Shown here: positions 1 through 7,591 of the stretch, in pieces | Position numbering within the stretch: position 1 is the first letter of the stretch | Layout: every line of letters starts with the position of its first letter | Assembly: GCF_000834015.1 (NCBI RefSeq) | Contig: NZ_JXQI01000048.1 | Coordinates: 1 to 61,802 of the forward strand | DNA length: 61,802 nucleotides | Origin: Prevotella pectinovora | GTDB taxonomy: Bacteria > Bacteroidota > Bacteroidia > Bacteroidales > Bacteroidaceae | Reading direction: 5' to 3' | Program-made: the position numbers and the translations under genes | Notes under the pieces: generated by a model | The model's database searches: none | What the model was told of the DNA's origin: nothing | What the model saw: the letters and a program-made list of their open reading frames with translations, nothing else

Positions 1-2
1 GA

Positions 3-158
3 TACATTATCGAAACCATTAACGACATGCTGAAGAATACGGCACAGATTGTACATTCACGCCATAGATCTGTAAGCAACTTTATCATGAACCTTATTTC
101 AGCCTTGGGAGCATATTGTTTCTTTGATAACAAGCCAAAGCCATTGTATGGATACTGA
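3..158 (+). CDS. IS982-family transposase, C-terminal fragment (5' end outside window)
   Basis: An open frame runs from the window edge to TGA at 156-158 and gives 51 residues. It contains HSRHRS followed by NFIMNLISALGAYCFFDN and NKPK near the end. The HSRHR(S) block and the hydrophobic stretch after it are typical of the C-terminus of IS982-family DDE transposases, which cut and join DNA ends to move their element. The catalytic core is not in the window, so activity cannot be judged. The family call rests on this short tail only. Confidence 0.65.
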   Translation, partial: YIIETINDMLKNTAQIVHSRHRSVSNFIMNLISALGAYCFFDNKPKPLYGY

Positions 159-285
159 ATCGAAGACACGAAGCAACTTACATTGTTCTAAGGACAGAAT
201 AATCTCTTTCGATTCTTTATATATAGCTCATGTCTGATGAGCATGAGAAGAGAACTCGTGTATCTGTCTTCACATGCAACTAATC

Positions 286-331
286 ACTATTTTATCCCGA
301 ATTGGGGTACTATTTTATCCCGAATTGGGGT
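286..331. repeat. Perfect 23-bp tandem duplication
   Basis: Bases 286-308 and 309-331 are identical copies of a 23-bp unit that begins ACTATTTTATCCC and ends GAATTGGGGT. The unit looks like the terminal inverted repeat of the IS982-like element on its left, present twice in tandem. Confidence 0.8.
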
Positions 332-351
332 TAAATGTGATATTTCCAAAA

Positions 352-466
352 AAACAGTCAAAACTGTCAGATTATCAGGTTTTCGCCGTAACGCATTGAC
401 GTACAGACTGTTCGCGACCAGATGGTTGTTTTGAATTGTCTGGATGGTTTGCTGATGAGAGGAAAT
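352..466 (+). repeat. Dispersed element B, partial copy B1
   Basis: This stretch carries CTGTCAGA, then a run ending in GTCTGGATGGTTTGCTGATG and AGAGG. The same order of blocks occurs at 27979-28080 and, inverted, at 767-850. As at 27882, it is followed after a short spacer by an array of 22-bp palindromic units. No coding frame is convincing. Confidence 0.6.
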
Positions 467-475
467 GAAGTTTTG

Positions 476-578
476 GGGCATCTGTCTGACATCAATTCTG
501 CCCAACTGGGGCACGCTGCTTGCCCAACTGGGGCAAGGTGCTTGCCCATCATGGGCACGCTGCTTACCCCGGATGGGC
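476..578 (+). repeat. Array C1 of 22-bp palindromic units
   Basis: Four units start at 500, 522, 544 and 566, exactly 22 bp apart. Each full unit is GCCC, five bases, GGGC, then A(C/A)G(C/G)TGCTT. A GGGC block begins 24 bp before the first unit, at 476. The same architecture is found at 28170-28265 and 48160-48255. Every unit can fold into a small GCCC/GGGC hairpin. The array is intergenic and its function is unknown. Confidence 0.85.
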
Positions 579-685
579 ATAATTGTAGTCAGGCAGATGC
601 CCAATAAGTTAATGTCGTAATACCCATATTCCTGTTCCCGGAATTCTGCCAACGCATACAATTCCTTACATCTGACAATTGTAAG

Positions 686-733
686 CGTATCCGCGATGCC
701 AGTATATACGGTCCGTAAACGTATCCGCGATGC
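686..733. repeat. Direct repeat of 14 bp in the mnmE downstream gap
   Basis: The sequence CGTATCCGCGATGC occurs at 686-699 and again at 720-733, 34 bp apart. It lies inside the 890-bp gap between the IS end and mnmE, which otherwise holds repeat elements B1, C1 and B2 and no gene that I can support. Confidence 0.6.
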
Positions 734-766
734 TATTGTATAGAGTCTCAAAAAATATCGCCCCTT

Positions 767-961
767 CCATCAGCAAACCATCCAGACAATTGGCTGACAA
801 TCGCCAATTGGTCAACTGTCTGTCTGTCAGAATGTTACAACCAAAAACCAGATGGTCTGACAGTTTTTTCGGAAATTCTTGTTTTTACTGAGAATCATCG
901 ATATTGGCAACTTTTACTTATATCTATCAACATAACTTAATTCCGCCAACAAGTTATAACT
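767..961 (-). repeat. Dispersed element B, inverted copy B2
   Basis: Read on the minus strand this begins near GTTGGCGGAATTAAGTTATG, continues through TTGATAGATAT, CTCAGTAAAA and CTGTCAGACCATCTGGTTTT, and ends GTCTGGATGGTTTGCTGATG. The same order occurs at 27882-28080 in plus orientation, and a short 5' part at 29127-29200. With B1 it forms an inverted pair flanking the C1 array. Confidence 0.7.
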
Positions 962-1050
962 ATTCTTGCATGTCAGTAAGGAAAAATAGAGGCTCCCAAA
1001 TTATAATATTTATGTGACATTTAATTGACATCCAAGTTTTTTTATACCAT

Positions 1051-2493
1051 TCACTTGCCGATGCAGAACTCCCGGAATATTTTCTGGAGCGTTTCTTCTG
1101 TTGTTATCCGCTCTTCGCCGGTGATGTCGGCGAGGTGGTCGATGACCATGCGGAGGTCTTCTGCAAGGAGGTCGCCGCTGAGACCGATGTTCATGGAGTC
1201 GATGACACGCTGCAGACATTCGTCGGCACGGAGAAGGGCAGAGTAGTGGCGGGCAGAAGTTATCACGATGTCGCTCTCTGAAATCTGGGGTATGTCGGCA
1301 GCCTCTACGATGAGCTGCTCAAGCTGTGGAATGTTGGTGCCGTATTTTGCGCTGATGTCCACTGTCTTGTAGCCGGTACCGGCCAAGGAGTCAGACAACC
1401 AGTCTGATGCCAGACCGGTAGCGGCAGAAGGGGTCTTGACAGACTCGTCAGCCGAAGTCGTTTCGCCAGACTTGTCAATCTTGTTTCTCACCACGATGAG
1501 TCTCTTTCCGTCCACATGCTCCTTTATGTCGTCGATTTCAGCCGTTGTCGGCTGCCGGTCGATAAGCCAGAGCACTATCTTCGCCTCCTGCATCTTCTGG
1601 TAAGTGCGCTCTATGCCGATGCTTTCCACTACGTCGTCGGTGTCACGGATGCCGGCGGTGTCGACGAAGCGGAACTGTATGCCGTTGATGATGGTGGAGT
1701 CTTCAATGAAATCGCGTGTCGTGCCGTGTACGTCGCTCACGATAGCCTTCTCCTCATGTAGCAGGAGGTTGAGCAGCGTGCTCTTTCCCACGTTGGTGTT
1801 GCCGACGATAGCCACCGGTATGCCGTTTTTCAGTGCGTTTCCGATTTCAAACGAATGGATGAGAGATACGAGTCGCTGATGGATGTCGTTGGCAAGGGCG
1901 TATAGCTCCGTGCGGTCGGCAAACTCCAGTTCCTCGTGGTCAGAGAAGTCAAGTTCCAGTTCCAGTAGCGAGGTGAGCTTCAGCAGATGCTCGCGCAGGT
2001 CAGACAGCTCGTTGCTGAAGTGTCCCTTCAGTTGGCTGAGTGCCATGTCGTGAGTGGCCTTGTTGGTAGAGCTGATGAGGTCAGCCACGGCTTCAGCCTG
2101 CGAGAGGTCCATCTTGCCGTTGAGGAAGGCACGCTGAGTGAACTCACCCGGTCCGGCAGCCGCGCAGCCGTTCTCTATCAGCAGCGTCATCACCCTCTGC
2201 AGTATATACGCCGAGCCATGACAGGAAATCTCCGTGGAGTCTTCGCCCGTGTAAGAATGAGGAGCACGGAACACGCTCACCAGCACTTCGTCCACGGTCT
2301 CTCCCTTCCCGTCGGTTATCCTGCCGAAGGCGATGGAGTATGGCGCTCTGTCGTGCAGCTGCCTGTCGGTTTTTCCCGCCGGCGAGAATATCTTTTCTGT
2401 TATCTCAATCGCCTCATTGCCAGAGACTCTTATTATTCCTATCGCACCGCCCTGTGCGGTGGCTATTGCGCATATCGTTGGGTCGTTATTCAT
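1051..2493 (-). CDS. mnmE: tRNA uridine-5-carboxymethylaminomethyl(34) synthesis GTPase MnmE
   Basis: MnmE works with MnmG to modify the wobble uridine of tRNAs that read codons ending in A or G. The 480 residues show the N-terminal folate-binding region (from ICAIATAQGGAIGIIRVSG) and a G domain with G1 GNTNVGKS at 231-238, G2 GTTRD at 257-261, G3 DTAG at 278-281, G4 NKID at 337-340 and G5 SAK at 381-383. The end is FCIGK, the conserved C-terminus with the catalytic cysteine. It is about 25 residues longer than the E. coli protein (454); the extra Ser/Thr/Ala-rich stretch lies between G4 and G5, at about 342-368. A TAnnTTTG promoter box lies 21 bp upstream. No partner gene is adjacent. Confidence 0.97.
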   Translation of the reverse strand: MNNDPTICAIATAQGGAIGIIRVSGNEAIEITEKIFSPAGKTDRQLHDRAPYSIAFGRITDGKGETVDEVLVSVFRAPHSYTGEDSTEISCHGSAYILQRVMTLLIENGCAAAGPGEFTQRAFLNGKMDLSQAEAVADLISSTNKATHDMALSQLKGHFSNELSDLREHLLKLTSLLELELDFSDHEELEFADRTELYALANDIHQRLVSLIHSFEIGNALKNGIPVAIVGNTNVGKSTLLNLLLHEEKAIVSDVHGTTRDFIEDSTIINGIQFRFVDTAGIRDTDDVVESIGIERTYQKMQEAKIVLWLIDRQPTTAEIDDIKEHVDGKRLIVVRNKIDKSGETTSADESVKTPSAATGLASDWLSDSLAGTGYKTVDISAKYGTNIPQLEQLIVEAADIPQISESDIVITSARHYSALLRADECLQRVIDSMNIGLSGDLLAEDLRMVIDHLADITGEERITTEETLQKIFREFCIGK

Positions 2494-2513
2494 TTTTTGT
2501 CTTTTAATAAGTG

Positions 2514-2521
2514 CAAATGTA
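2514..2521 (-). promoter_or_regulatory. Bacteroidetes -7 box for mnmE
   Basis: On the minus strand the sequence is TACATTTG, a match to the TAnnTTTG box. It lies 21 bp before the mnmE start, so the leader would be very short. I see no clear -33 TTTG at the usual distance. Confidence 0.5.
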
Positions 2522-2642
2522 CGCTTTTTTATTTAATTTTGCACTCGATAAAGAATATGACTTCCATAATAAGAGAAGAAATGTTTTTGGGATGGTCATT
2601 TCAATAGGATAAAGAAAACAAACAACGGTAACGATACAGCAC

Positions 2643-3722
2643 GTGGATTTACATATATTCAACCCCGAACACGATATAGCACTCGCTTATGACGTGCCAC
2701 ACCTCACGATACCCCATGTGGCTCAGGAGATGCGTATGAATCTTGGTTTTCTGCCCGCTTTCTGGGCGAAAGATGGAGATGCCGTCCTCGTTGACGACAT
2801 CAAATATGCCCTGAAAGCATCCAAACAGTATAAGGGGATGATTGCCGACGTGCTGTTCGTGGAGAAGACCGACCTCGCCTCGCTGCCCCTTGATGGCGTG
2901 AAGCCCTGGGGATGGGACCGCAGGGTATGTGCGGAACTCGCCGAAAACGGAGTCGCCGCCGACATCCTGCCCACCGAGGGACAGCTTGCCGACGTGCGCC
3001 GCTTCTCAGACCGCGAGCAGACGAAGGAAATGCTGCACGCGGTGAGAAAAGGAATTGAAGGCGATACCTGTGGCGAGAGCTTCGTGGCTACTGCCATGGA
3101 TGAGGCCTGCAGCATCATCCGCCAGCTGGGCAATGCCGTGGTGAAAGCCCCGTGGAGCTCGTCGGGCAGGGGAGTGCGCTATGTCAGCGACGCTGCCGAC
3201 CAGCCCAAACTGTCATGGATAAGACACACGCTGCAACACCAGGGCAAGGTGATGATAGAACCCCGCTATAACAAGATGTGCGACTTCGCCATGGAGTTCG
3301 TCTCCACTCCCGATGGAGGCGTGAGATATTGCGGACTGTCGGTGTTCAAGACCCTCAACGCCCAGTATACGGGCAATGTGGTGGGCAGCGAGCGGTTCAA
3401 GCGCGACATTCTCAGCCGCTATGTCAGCGAGACGCTTCTCGACGACATAGCCAGTCGTCTGGAGCAGAATCTCACCGCCATGCTCTCCGGACGCTATGCG
3501 GGAGAATTCGGCGTCGACATGATGGTTGTGGCTGGAGCCGAAGGCAACAGGTTCCTGCTCCATCCGTGTGTGGAGATAAACCTGCGCCGCACGATGGGGC
3601 ATCTTGCCCTCTCGCTCTATGGCGGTGATGACGAGCACGCACGGTTGATGAGCATCGTACACGACGTGAACTACCAGCTGAAGCTGCAACGCATCGAAGG
3701 CGAATACGTCAACGTGTTGTAA
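2643..3722 (+). CDS. Conserved Bacteroidetes protein with ATP-grasp-like features
   Basis: This 359-residue protein starts at GTG (no better ATG is near). It opens with DLHIFNPEHDIALA. The middle holds VVKAPWSSSGRGVRYV at about 163-178, which resembles an ATP-grasp lysine and glycine-rich loop. The C-terminal part holds EFGVDMMVV and then CVEINLRRTMGH, with the acidic/asparagine pair (ExN) that binds metal in ATP-grasp enzymes. I infer an ATP-dependent carboxylate ligase fold; the substrate is unknown. There is no signal peptide. It lies 45 bp upstream of the GH43 gene on the same strand and may be co-transcribed, although no functional link is evident. Confidence 0.6.
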   Translation: MDLHIFNPEHDIALAYDVPHLTIPHVAQEMRMNLGFLPAFWAKDGDAVLVDDIKYALKASKQYKGMIADVLFVEKTDLASLPLDGVKPWGWDRRVCAELAENGVAADILPTEGQLADVRRFSDREQTKEMLHAVRKGIEGDTCGESFVATAMDEACSIIRQLGNAVVKAPWSSSGRGVRYVSDAADQPKLSWIRHTLQHQGKVMIEPRYNKMCDFAMEFVSTPDGGVRYCGLSVFKTLNAQYTGNVVGSERFKRDILSRYVSETLLDDIASRLEQNLTAMLSGRYAGEFGVDMMVVAGAEGNRFLLHPCVEINLRRTMGHLALSLYGGDDEHARLMSIVHDVNYQLKLQRIEGEYVNVL

Positions 3723-3767
3723 GGCGAAACAGACAATCACTAACAAATCAAAATAGCATAACCGATT

Positions 3768-5417
3768 ATGAAAAGAAAGCACCTTCTGCTGATGATGCTC
3801 GCATTGCCTATGGCAGCGCTGGCACAGTACAAGTCGCAGGTGTGGAGCCCAGACAATGGCAACGGCACCTACACCAACCCCGTTATCAATGCCGACTATA
3901 GCGACCCCGACGTGTGTGTCGCCGGCGAAGACTATTACCTCACGGCAAGTTCGTTCAACTGCATCCCCGGTCTGCCCATCCTCCATTCCAAGGATCTGGT
4001 AAACTGGGAGATAGTAGGCCATGCCGTTAAGGAACTGGAGCCGAAGCAGGAATTCGACCGGCCATCCCATGGCAACGGCATCTGGGCACCGTCAATACGC
4101 TATCACAACGGCGAGTTCTATATCTATTGGGGCGATCCCGACCATGGCGTGTTTATGGTGAAGGCAAAAGACCCCGCCGGCGAATGGTCGAAGCCGCTGT
4201 GTGTGATTCCGGGCAAGGGACTGATAGACACCACACCACTCTGGGATGACGACGGCCGCTGCTATCTCGTCAACGCATACGCCAACAGCCGTTCGCGTTT
4301 CGCCTCCGTAATCGCTATCCGTGAGTTGTCTGCCGACGGTACTAAACCCATCGGCAACCCCGTGATTATCTACGACGGCAACGGCACCGAGAGCCGCACT
4401 TGCGAAGGACCGAAGATATACAAGCGCGACGGATGGTATTGGGTGATGTTTCCTGCCGGCGGAGTGCCGACTGGCTTCCAGGTGGCGATGCGCTCCAAGA
4501 ATCCGTTCGGTCCATACGAGAGCAAGGTGGTTCTCGCCCAGGGCAAGACAAAGATAAACGGTCCTCATCAGGGCGCATGGGTACACACCAAATTCGGCGA
4601 AGACTGGTTTCTGCATTTTCAGGACAAGGAAGCCTACGGCCGCGTGGTGCATCTGCAGCCTGTGACATGGAAGGACAACTGGCCTGTGATGGGCATCGAT
4701 AAAGACGGCGACTACTGTGGCGAACCCGTCACGACATACCGCAAGCCGAAGACCTCAGGCAAGGTGCAGGTGGTGAATCCTGCAGAGAGCGATGAGTTCA
4801 GCGACACCAGACTCGGACTGCAATGGCAATGGCATGCCAACTACAATGAGACCTTCGGTATGCCGACAGCCTTCGGTTCGTATAGAGTATACACCCACAA
4901 GGTGTCGGAGAAATTCCAGAACCTCTGGGAAGTGCCCAACCTGCTGCTGCAGAAGACACCAGCCGACAAGTTCACAGCCACCACCAAAATCCGTTTCACA
5001 TCAAAAGACCAGAACCAGACCGGCGGACTGCTGATGATGGGTCTTGACTATTCTGGCCTTGTGGTGAAGCGAGTGGGCAATGATTTCCAGCTCCTTCAGA
5101 TTTCATGCAAGAGCGCCGACAAGGGCAAACCGCAGACAGAGCAGCTTATCGCCACACTCAAGCCAACGGCAGTAGACCAGATAGACTATCAGCCAGGCAC
5201 TCACATCGATATCTATATGCGTATGAGCGTGAACGATGGCAAGATGCACTTCTCTTACAGTCTCGACGGCAAGAAGTACACCAAGTGTGGCACCGAGTTC
5301 ACCATGCGCGAAGGCAAGTGGATAGGAGCCAAGATAGGCTTCGTGGCATACGAGCCAGGACAGAAGACCAACCGTGGCTGGATTGATGCCGACTGGTTCA
5401 GAGTGACCAGAAAGTGA
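3768..5417 (+). CDS. Secreted glycoside hydrolase family 43 (beta-xylosidase / arabinofuranosidase type)
   Basis: The 549-residue protein begins with a signal peptide (MKRKHLLLMMLALPMAALAQ). The five-bladed propeller domain covers about 30-330. Likely catalytic residues are D46 in ADYSDPDV (base), D154 in GLIDTTPLWDDDG (pKa modulator) and E213 in TCEGPKIY (acid). The remainder, about 345-549, is a beta-sandwich of the kind often attached to GH43 enzymes that act on xylan or arabinoxylan side chains. The order DYYLTASSF and LPILHSKDLVNW fits the xylosidase branch, but the exact substrate cannot be read from sequence. It is probably periplasmic. A strong terminator follows. Confidence 0.9.
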   Translation: MKRKHLLLMMLALPMAALAQYKSQVWSPDNGNGTYTNPVINADYSDPDVCVAGEDYYLTASSFNCIPGLPILHSKDLVNWEIVGHAVKELEPKQEFDRPSHGNGIWAPSIRYHNGEFYIYWGDPDHGVFMVKAKDPAGEWSKPLCVIPGKGLIDTTPLWDDDGRCYLVNAYANSRSRFASVIAIRELSADGTKPIGNPVIIYDGNGTESRTCEGPKIYKRDGWYWVMFPAGGVPTGFQVAMRSKNPFGPYESKVVLAQGKTKINGPHQGAWVHTKFGEDWFLHFQDKEAYGRVVHLQPVTWKDNWPVMGIDKDGDYCGEPVTTYRKPKTSGKVQVVNPAESDEFSDTRLGLQWQWHANYNETFGMPTAFGSYRVYTHKVSEKFQNLWEVPNLLLQKTPADKFTATTKIRFTSKDQNQTGGLLMMGLDYSGLVVKRVGNDFQLLQISCKSADKGKPQTEQLIATLKPTAVDQIDYQPGTHIDIYMRMSVNDGKMHFSYSLDGKKYTKCGTEFTMREGKWIGAKIGFVAYEPGQKTNRGWIDADWFRVTRK

Positions 5418-5484
5418 AAATGAGATCTGTAGGAAAGGCATTCCTGTAATGCCGCAATATATGAAAATGCAGTTTGCAAAAAGG

Positions 5485-5514
5485 AACCGTGTCGGATTAG
5501 TTTCTGACACGGTT
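5485..5514 (+). terminator. Rho-independent terminator after the GH43 gene
   Basis: A 9-bp perfect stem (AACCGTGTC with GACACGGTT) encloses a 12-base loop. It is followed by TTCTTTTTCTC and lies 68 bp after the GH43 stop codon. Confidence 0.85.
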
Positions 5515-5630
5515 TTCTTTTTCTCATAGTTCTATTATTTTAGTTTATATTCTTTTTAAACATGTGTACAGACATAGTCTGCTATTTAAAATATTATAAA
5601 TGTAACACCTTTTTCAGAATCCTTTTTGAT

Positions 5631-5732
5631 ACAAAGACAAAAAGATAAATGTGAAGGCACACAAGGAAGGAGCGAAAAAATGAAAAGTTTAGAGAAGAAA
5701 GAGCGAAAAAACACCTGTTAACTGTTAACTCT
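5631..5732. repeat. Repeat G, copy 1, plus GTTAAC cluster, 3' of an AAA ATPase gene
   Basis: The sequence from ACAAAGACAAAAAGATAAAT to about 5691 recurs, nearly unchanged, at 11991-12051. Both copies sit just beyond the 3' end of a minus-strand AAA ATPase gene. Here it is followed by three GTTAAC sites within GTTAACTGTTAACTCTG (5719-5736 region). The gap 5418-5780 otherwise holds only the GH43 terminator. Confidence 0.7.
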
Positions 5733-5780
5733 GTTAACCCATGGTTGTTCTTCCGCTCTTTATCTTTCTATGTATCAGCC

Positions 5781-7094
5781 TTACATATCCTGCATAGACA
5801 AGCCTATCAGCTGCACTTCGTTATACTTTCCGAAATTACTACGAATCGATTCAAATTTCTCCTGTAAGAGTTTAGGATTATATCGGTCGGCATTACGCTT
5901 CACTTCTGCCACCAATGCCGTCTTGTCAATATCGTTGAGTGCGATAAGGTCTATCTCGTTCATTCCTTTCCTGTCCCAATAATTTCCAACCAAGGTAACA
6001 CGCTCCTCCTCAGCAATCTTTTGGCGAAAATATTGTTCCAGTACTAGTTCCGTATAGTCATTGTAATCTCGCTCCACGATTTCCAAGAGCAAGTCGTTGC
6101 GCTCCGTTTCTATCAAAGCTTGATTAGGCAAGACGAAACGGAACCAGAAGCGCAGGAAGCAATCTTCCACACTCCACCTGAGGTTTCTACTGCCAGGCTT
6201 GCTAAACATCGGTGTCAACTTGCTCACATAGTTATAGTCTTCCTCCAGTCGCTTCAGATAGGTACCCGTATTCTTGCCGATGATATTATCTATCTGGTTC
6301 TGAACCGTCATTCCCCCAGCTACCAGCTGCATGATGCTGAGATAGTTGGCATAATCCTTGCCAAACTCCGACAACACAATTTCCTTACCCTCTGTGATTA
6401 AAGGACTTTCCGAGCTTGTTGCCCAACGGAGCATACTCTCTTTGTCGGTCGCTCCTGCATCCATCAGCAAGGCGATGTATTTAGCTACACCACCAGTCAA
6501 CATATACAGGCAAAGCAAGTCTTCAGAAGTATAGTTGGGGTTGTAGTCATGCAAGATTTCCTTGATAACGCTTATCCTAAATGGCTTGAGCCTTATCTCG
6601 CAATCCTTCCTGCCATATAGAGGCTCGTCATCGTTATCGAAGATTTTGTGCATCATGCTATAGATGCTGCCACAAGCCACGAGATTGACCATGGTTGATT
6701 CGTGGTATCTATCCCAAATGTTCTGAATATGGCTTGGGATGGCTGGATTCACATTCAAGAAGTTTTGGAACTCATCGAAGACGATGGTAAAATGATGTTC
6801 CTTTCCATACTTCATGATTTGCTCGAAGAACTGTGCAAAAGTCTCCATTCTACCATATACTTGAAGTCCCAGCACTTCCTCAGCTGCCTTTTGGAATTTC
6901 TCCGCCAATACACGTTCGTTGTCCTTCGACACATATAGATACAGCATCTTCTGCTCTTGCTCCGTCTTGAGCAAAAGAAGCGTCTTTCCGATACGTCTTC
7001 TGCCTATCATCACAGTAAAAAGGGAATGCTTAGCCGATTTTTCCCAGTTCCTGCGCAGTATCTCTATCTCCTTTTTCCGATCATAAAACTTCAT
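5781..7094 (-). CDS. AAA ATPase with C-terminal nuclease-like domain (ATPase_2 / DUF234 type)
   Basis: The protein has 437 residues. The N-terminal AAA domain shows Walker A in GRRRIGKT (31-38) and Walker B in TIVFDEFQ (103-110). The C-terminal third contains ELVLEQYFRQK, EIDLIAL and VAEVKRN in order, matching the PD-(D/E)XK-like DUF234 region known from this archaeal/Bacteroidetes ATPase family. The cellular role of the family is not established; members are common in accessory DNA. The gene is transcribed alone on the minus strand from a TATCTTTG promoter box at 7137-7144. Its 3' flank carries repeat G, which also follows the unrelated AAA ATPase gene at 12138. Confidence 0.85.
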   Translation of the reverse strand: MKFYDRKKEIEILRRNWEKSAKHSLFTVMIGRRRIGKTLLLLKTEQEQKMLYLYVSKDNERVLAEKFQKAAEEVLGLQVYGRMETFAQFFEQIMKYGKEHHFTIVFDEFQNFLNVNPAIPSHIQNIWDRYHESTMVNLVACGSIYSMMHKIFDNDDEPLYGRKDCEIRLKPFRISVIKEILHDYNPNYTSEDLLCLYMLTGGVAKYIALLMDAGATDKESMLRWATSSESPLITEGKEIVLSEFGKDYANYLSIMQLVAGGMTVQNQIDNIIGKNTGTYLKRLEEDYNYVSKLTPMFSKPGSRNLRWSVEDCFLRFWFRFVLPNQALIETERNDLLLEIVERDYNDYTELVLEQYFRQKIAEEERVTLVGNYWDRKGMNEIDLIALNDIDKTALVAEVKRNADRYNPKLLQEKFESIRSNFGKYNEVQLIGLSMQDM

Positions 7095-7136
7095 AATGTA
7101 ACAGCCGTTAAATTAATGCGCGTTAAATAAGCATCG

Positions 7137-7144
7137 CAAAGATA
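7137..7144 (-). promoter_or_regulatory. Bacteroidetes -7 box for the AAA ATPase gene
   Basis: TATCTTTG on the minus strand, 42 bp before the start codon at 7094, matches TAnnTTTG. A -33 box at the usual spacing is not clear. Confidence 0.5.
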
Positions 7145-7244
7145 CAATATTTTGTCATCAAGATTCATAAATCTCGAGAAAAACATACTTTTGGGGCAAT
7201 AAAAGACAAAAAAGTTAAGAAATAAGACAGATTAGAAACAAAAA

Positions 7245-7266
7245 GGGGCACGATTGGTCGTGCCCC
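7245..7266 (-). terminator. Terminator left behind with a truncated secreted-protein gene
   Basis: A perfect 9-bp stem (GGGGCACGA with TCGTGCCCC) with a TTGG loop is followed on the minus strand by TTTTTG. It lies 24 bp after the stop codon of the gene remnant at 7291-7362 and clearly belongs to it. Confidence 0.85.
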
Positions 7267-7290
7267 AAATATTATAAGGATGCTTTCATC

Positions 7291-7362
7291 TTATTCTACA
7301 GCCACTTTTTTCACGCTACCATCGCTATACTTCACGATATTCAATCCCTTGGTTGGACCTAT
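7291..7362 (-). pseudogene. Orphan C-terminal tail of a secreted protein (sorting-domain end)
   Basis: The minus strand encodes GPTKGLNIVKYSDGSVKKV, then AVE and a TAA stop. The pattern PxKGLNIVKYSDGSVKKV is the usual last strand of C-terminal sorting tails on secreted Prevotella proteins. In this frame an upstream stop lies at 7363-7365, so the rest of the gene is gone, while the tail and its terminator remain. The breakpoint lies immediately 5' of the region that leads into the XRE/AlbA_2 operon, which suggests that insertion or deletion there removed the body of the gene. Confidence 0.75.
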
Positions 7363-7479
7363 TTACCTTATTGTCTGTATATAAAAAGAGGTATAAAGTC
7401 AAACGCCTTGTATTTGAGAAAATAACACTCTTTTGGGCAACTTTATGTGGATATAATCTTTATTCCCGGTTAAAAGCAG

Positions 7480-7487
7480 TAACTTTG
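7480..7487 (+). promoter_or_regulatory. Bacteroidetes -7 box for the XRE-AlbA_2-WG-HEPN operon
   Basis: TAACTTTG followed by C matches TAnnTTTG. It lies 105 bp before the XRE start and is the only convincing box before the four-gene operon. The -33 region is weak. Confidence 0.45.
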
Positions 7488-7591
7488 CGGCAAACACAAC
7501 GTTTTCGTTAAGTCAGATGAGCAGAGCCAAGCTTGCTTGAGCTTTGCCATGGCGAGAAAAGGTGCCATGAAATGGAACAAATAATTGAAGC

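Larger units (their letters stand above)
1..331 (+). mobile_element. Right end of an IS982-family-like insertion sequence (cut by window edge)
   Basis: The window opens inside a transposase gene of IS982 type (see 3-158). About 130-170 bp after its stop codon the sequence ends twice in CCCGAATTGGGGT, at 308 and at 331. Read on the minus strand this begins ACCCC, and IS982-family ends are known to start with AC. I infer that one of these is the outer end of the element; the other is a duplicate of the end. The left end lies outside the window, so the matching inverted repeat and the target duplication cannot be checked. Confidence 0.5.

Noticed and set aside
476..578. 22-bp arrays as a CRISPR array
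   Set aside because: There are no constant repeats separated by unique spacers; whole units repeat in tandem. No cas genes are in the window.
287..751. Open frame of 154 codons on the minus strand between the IS end and mnmE
   Set aside because: It runs through the IS end duplication, element B1 and the 22-bp array C1. Its composition follows the repeats, and it has no recognisable domain or promoter.
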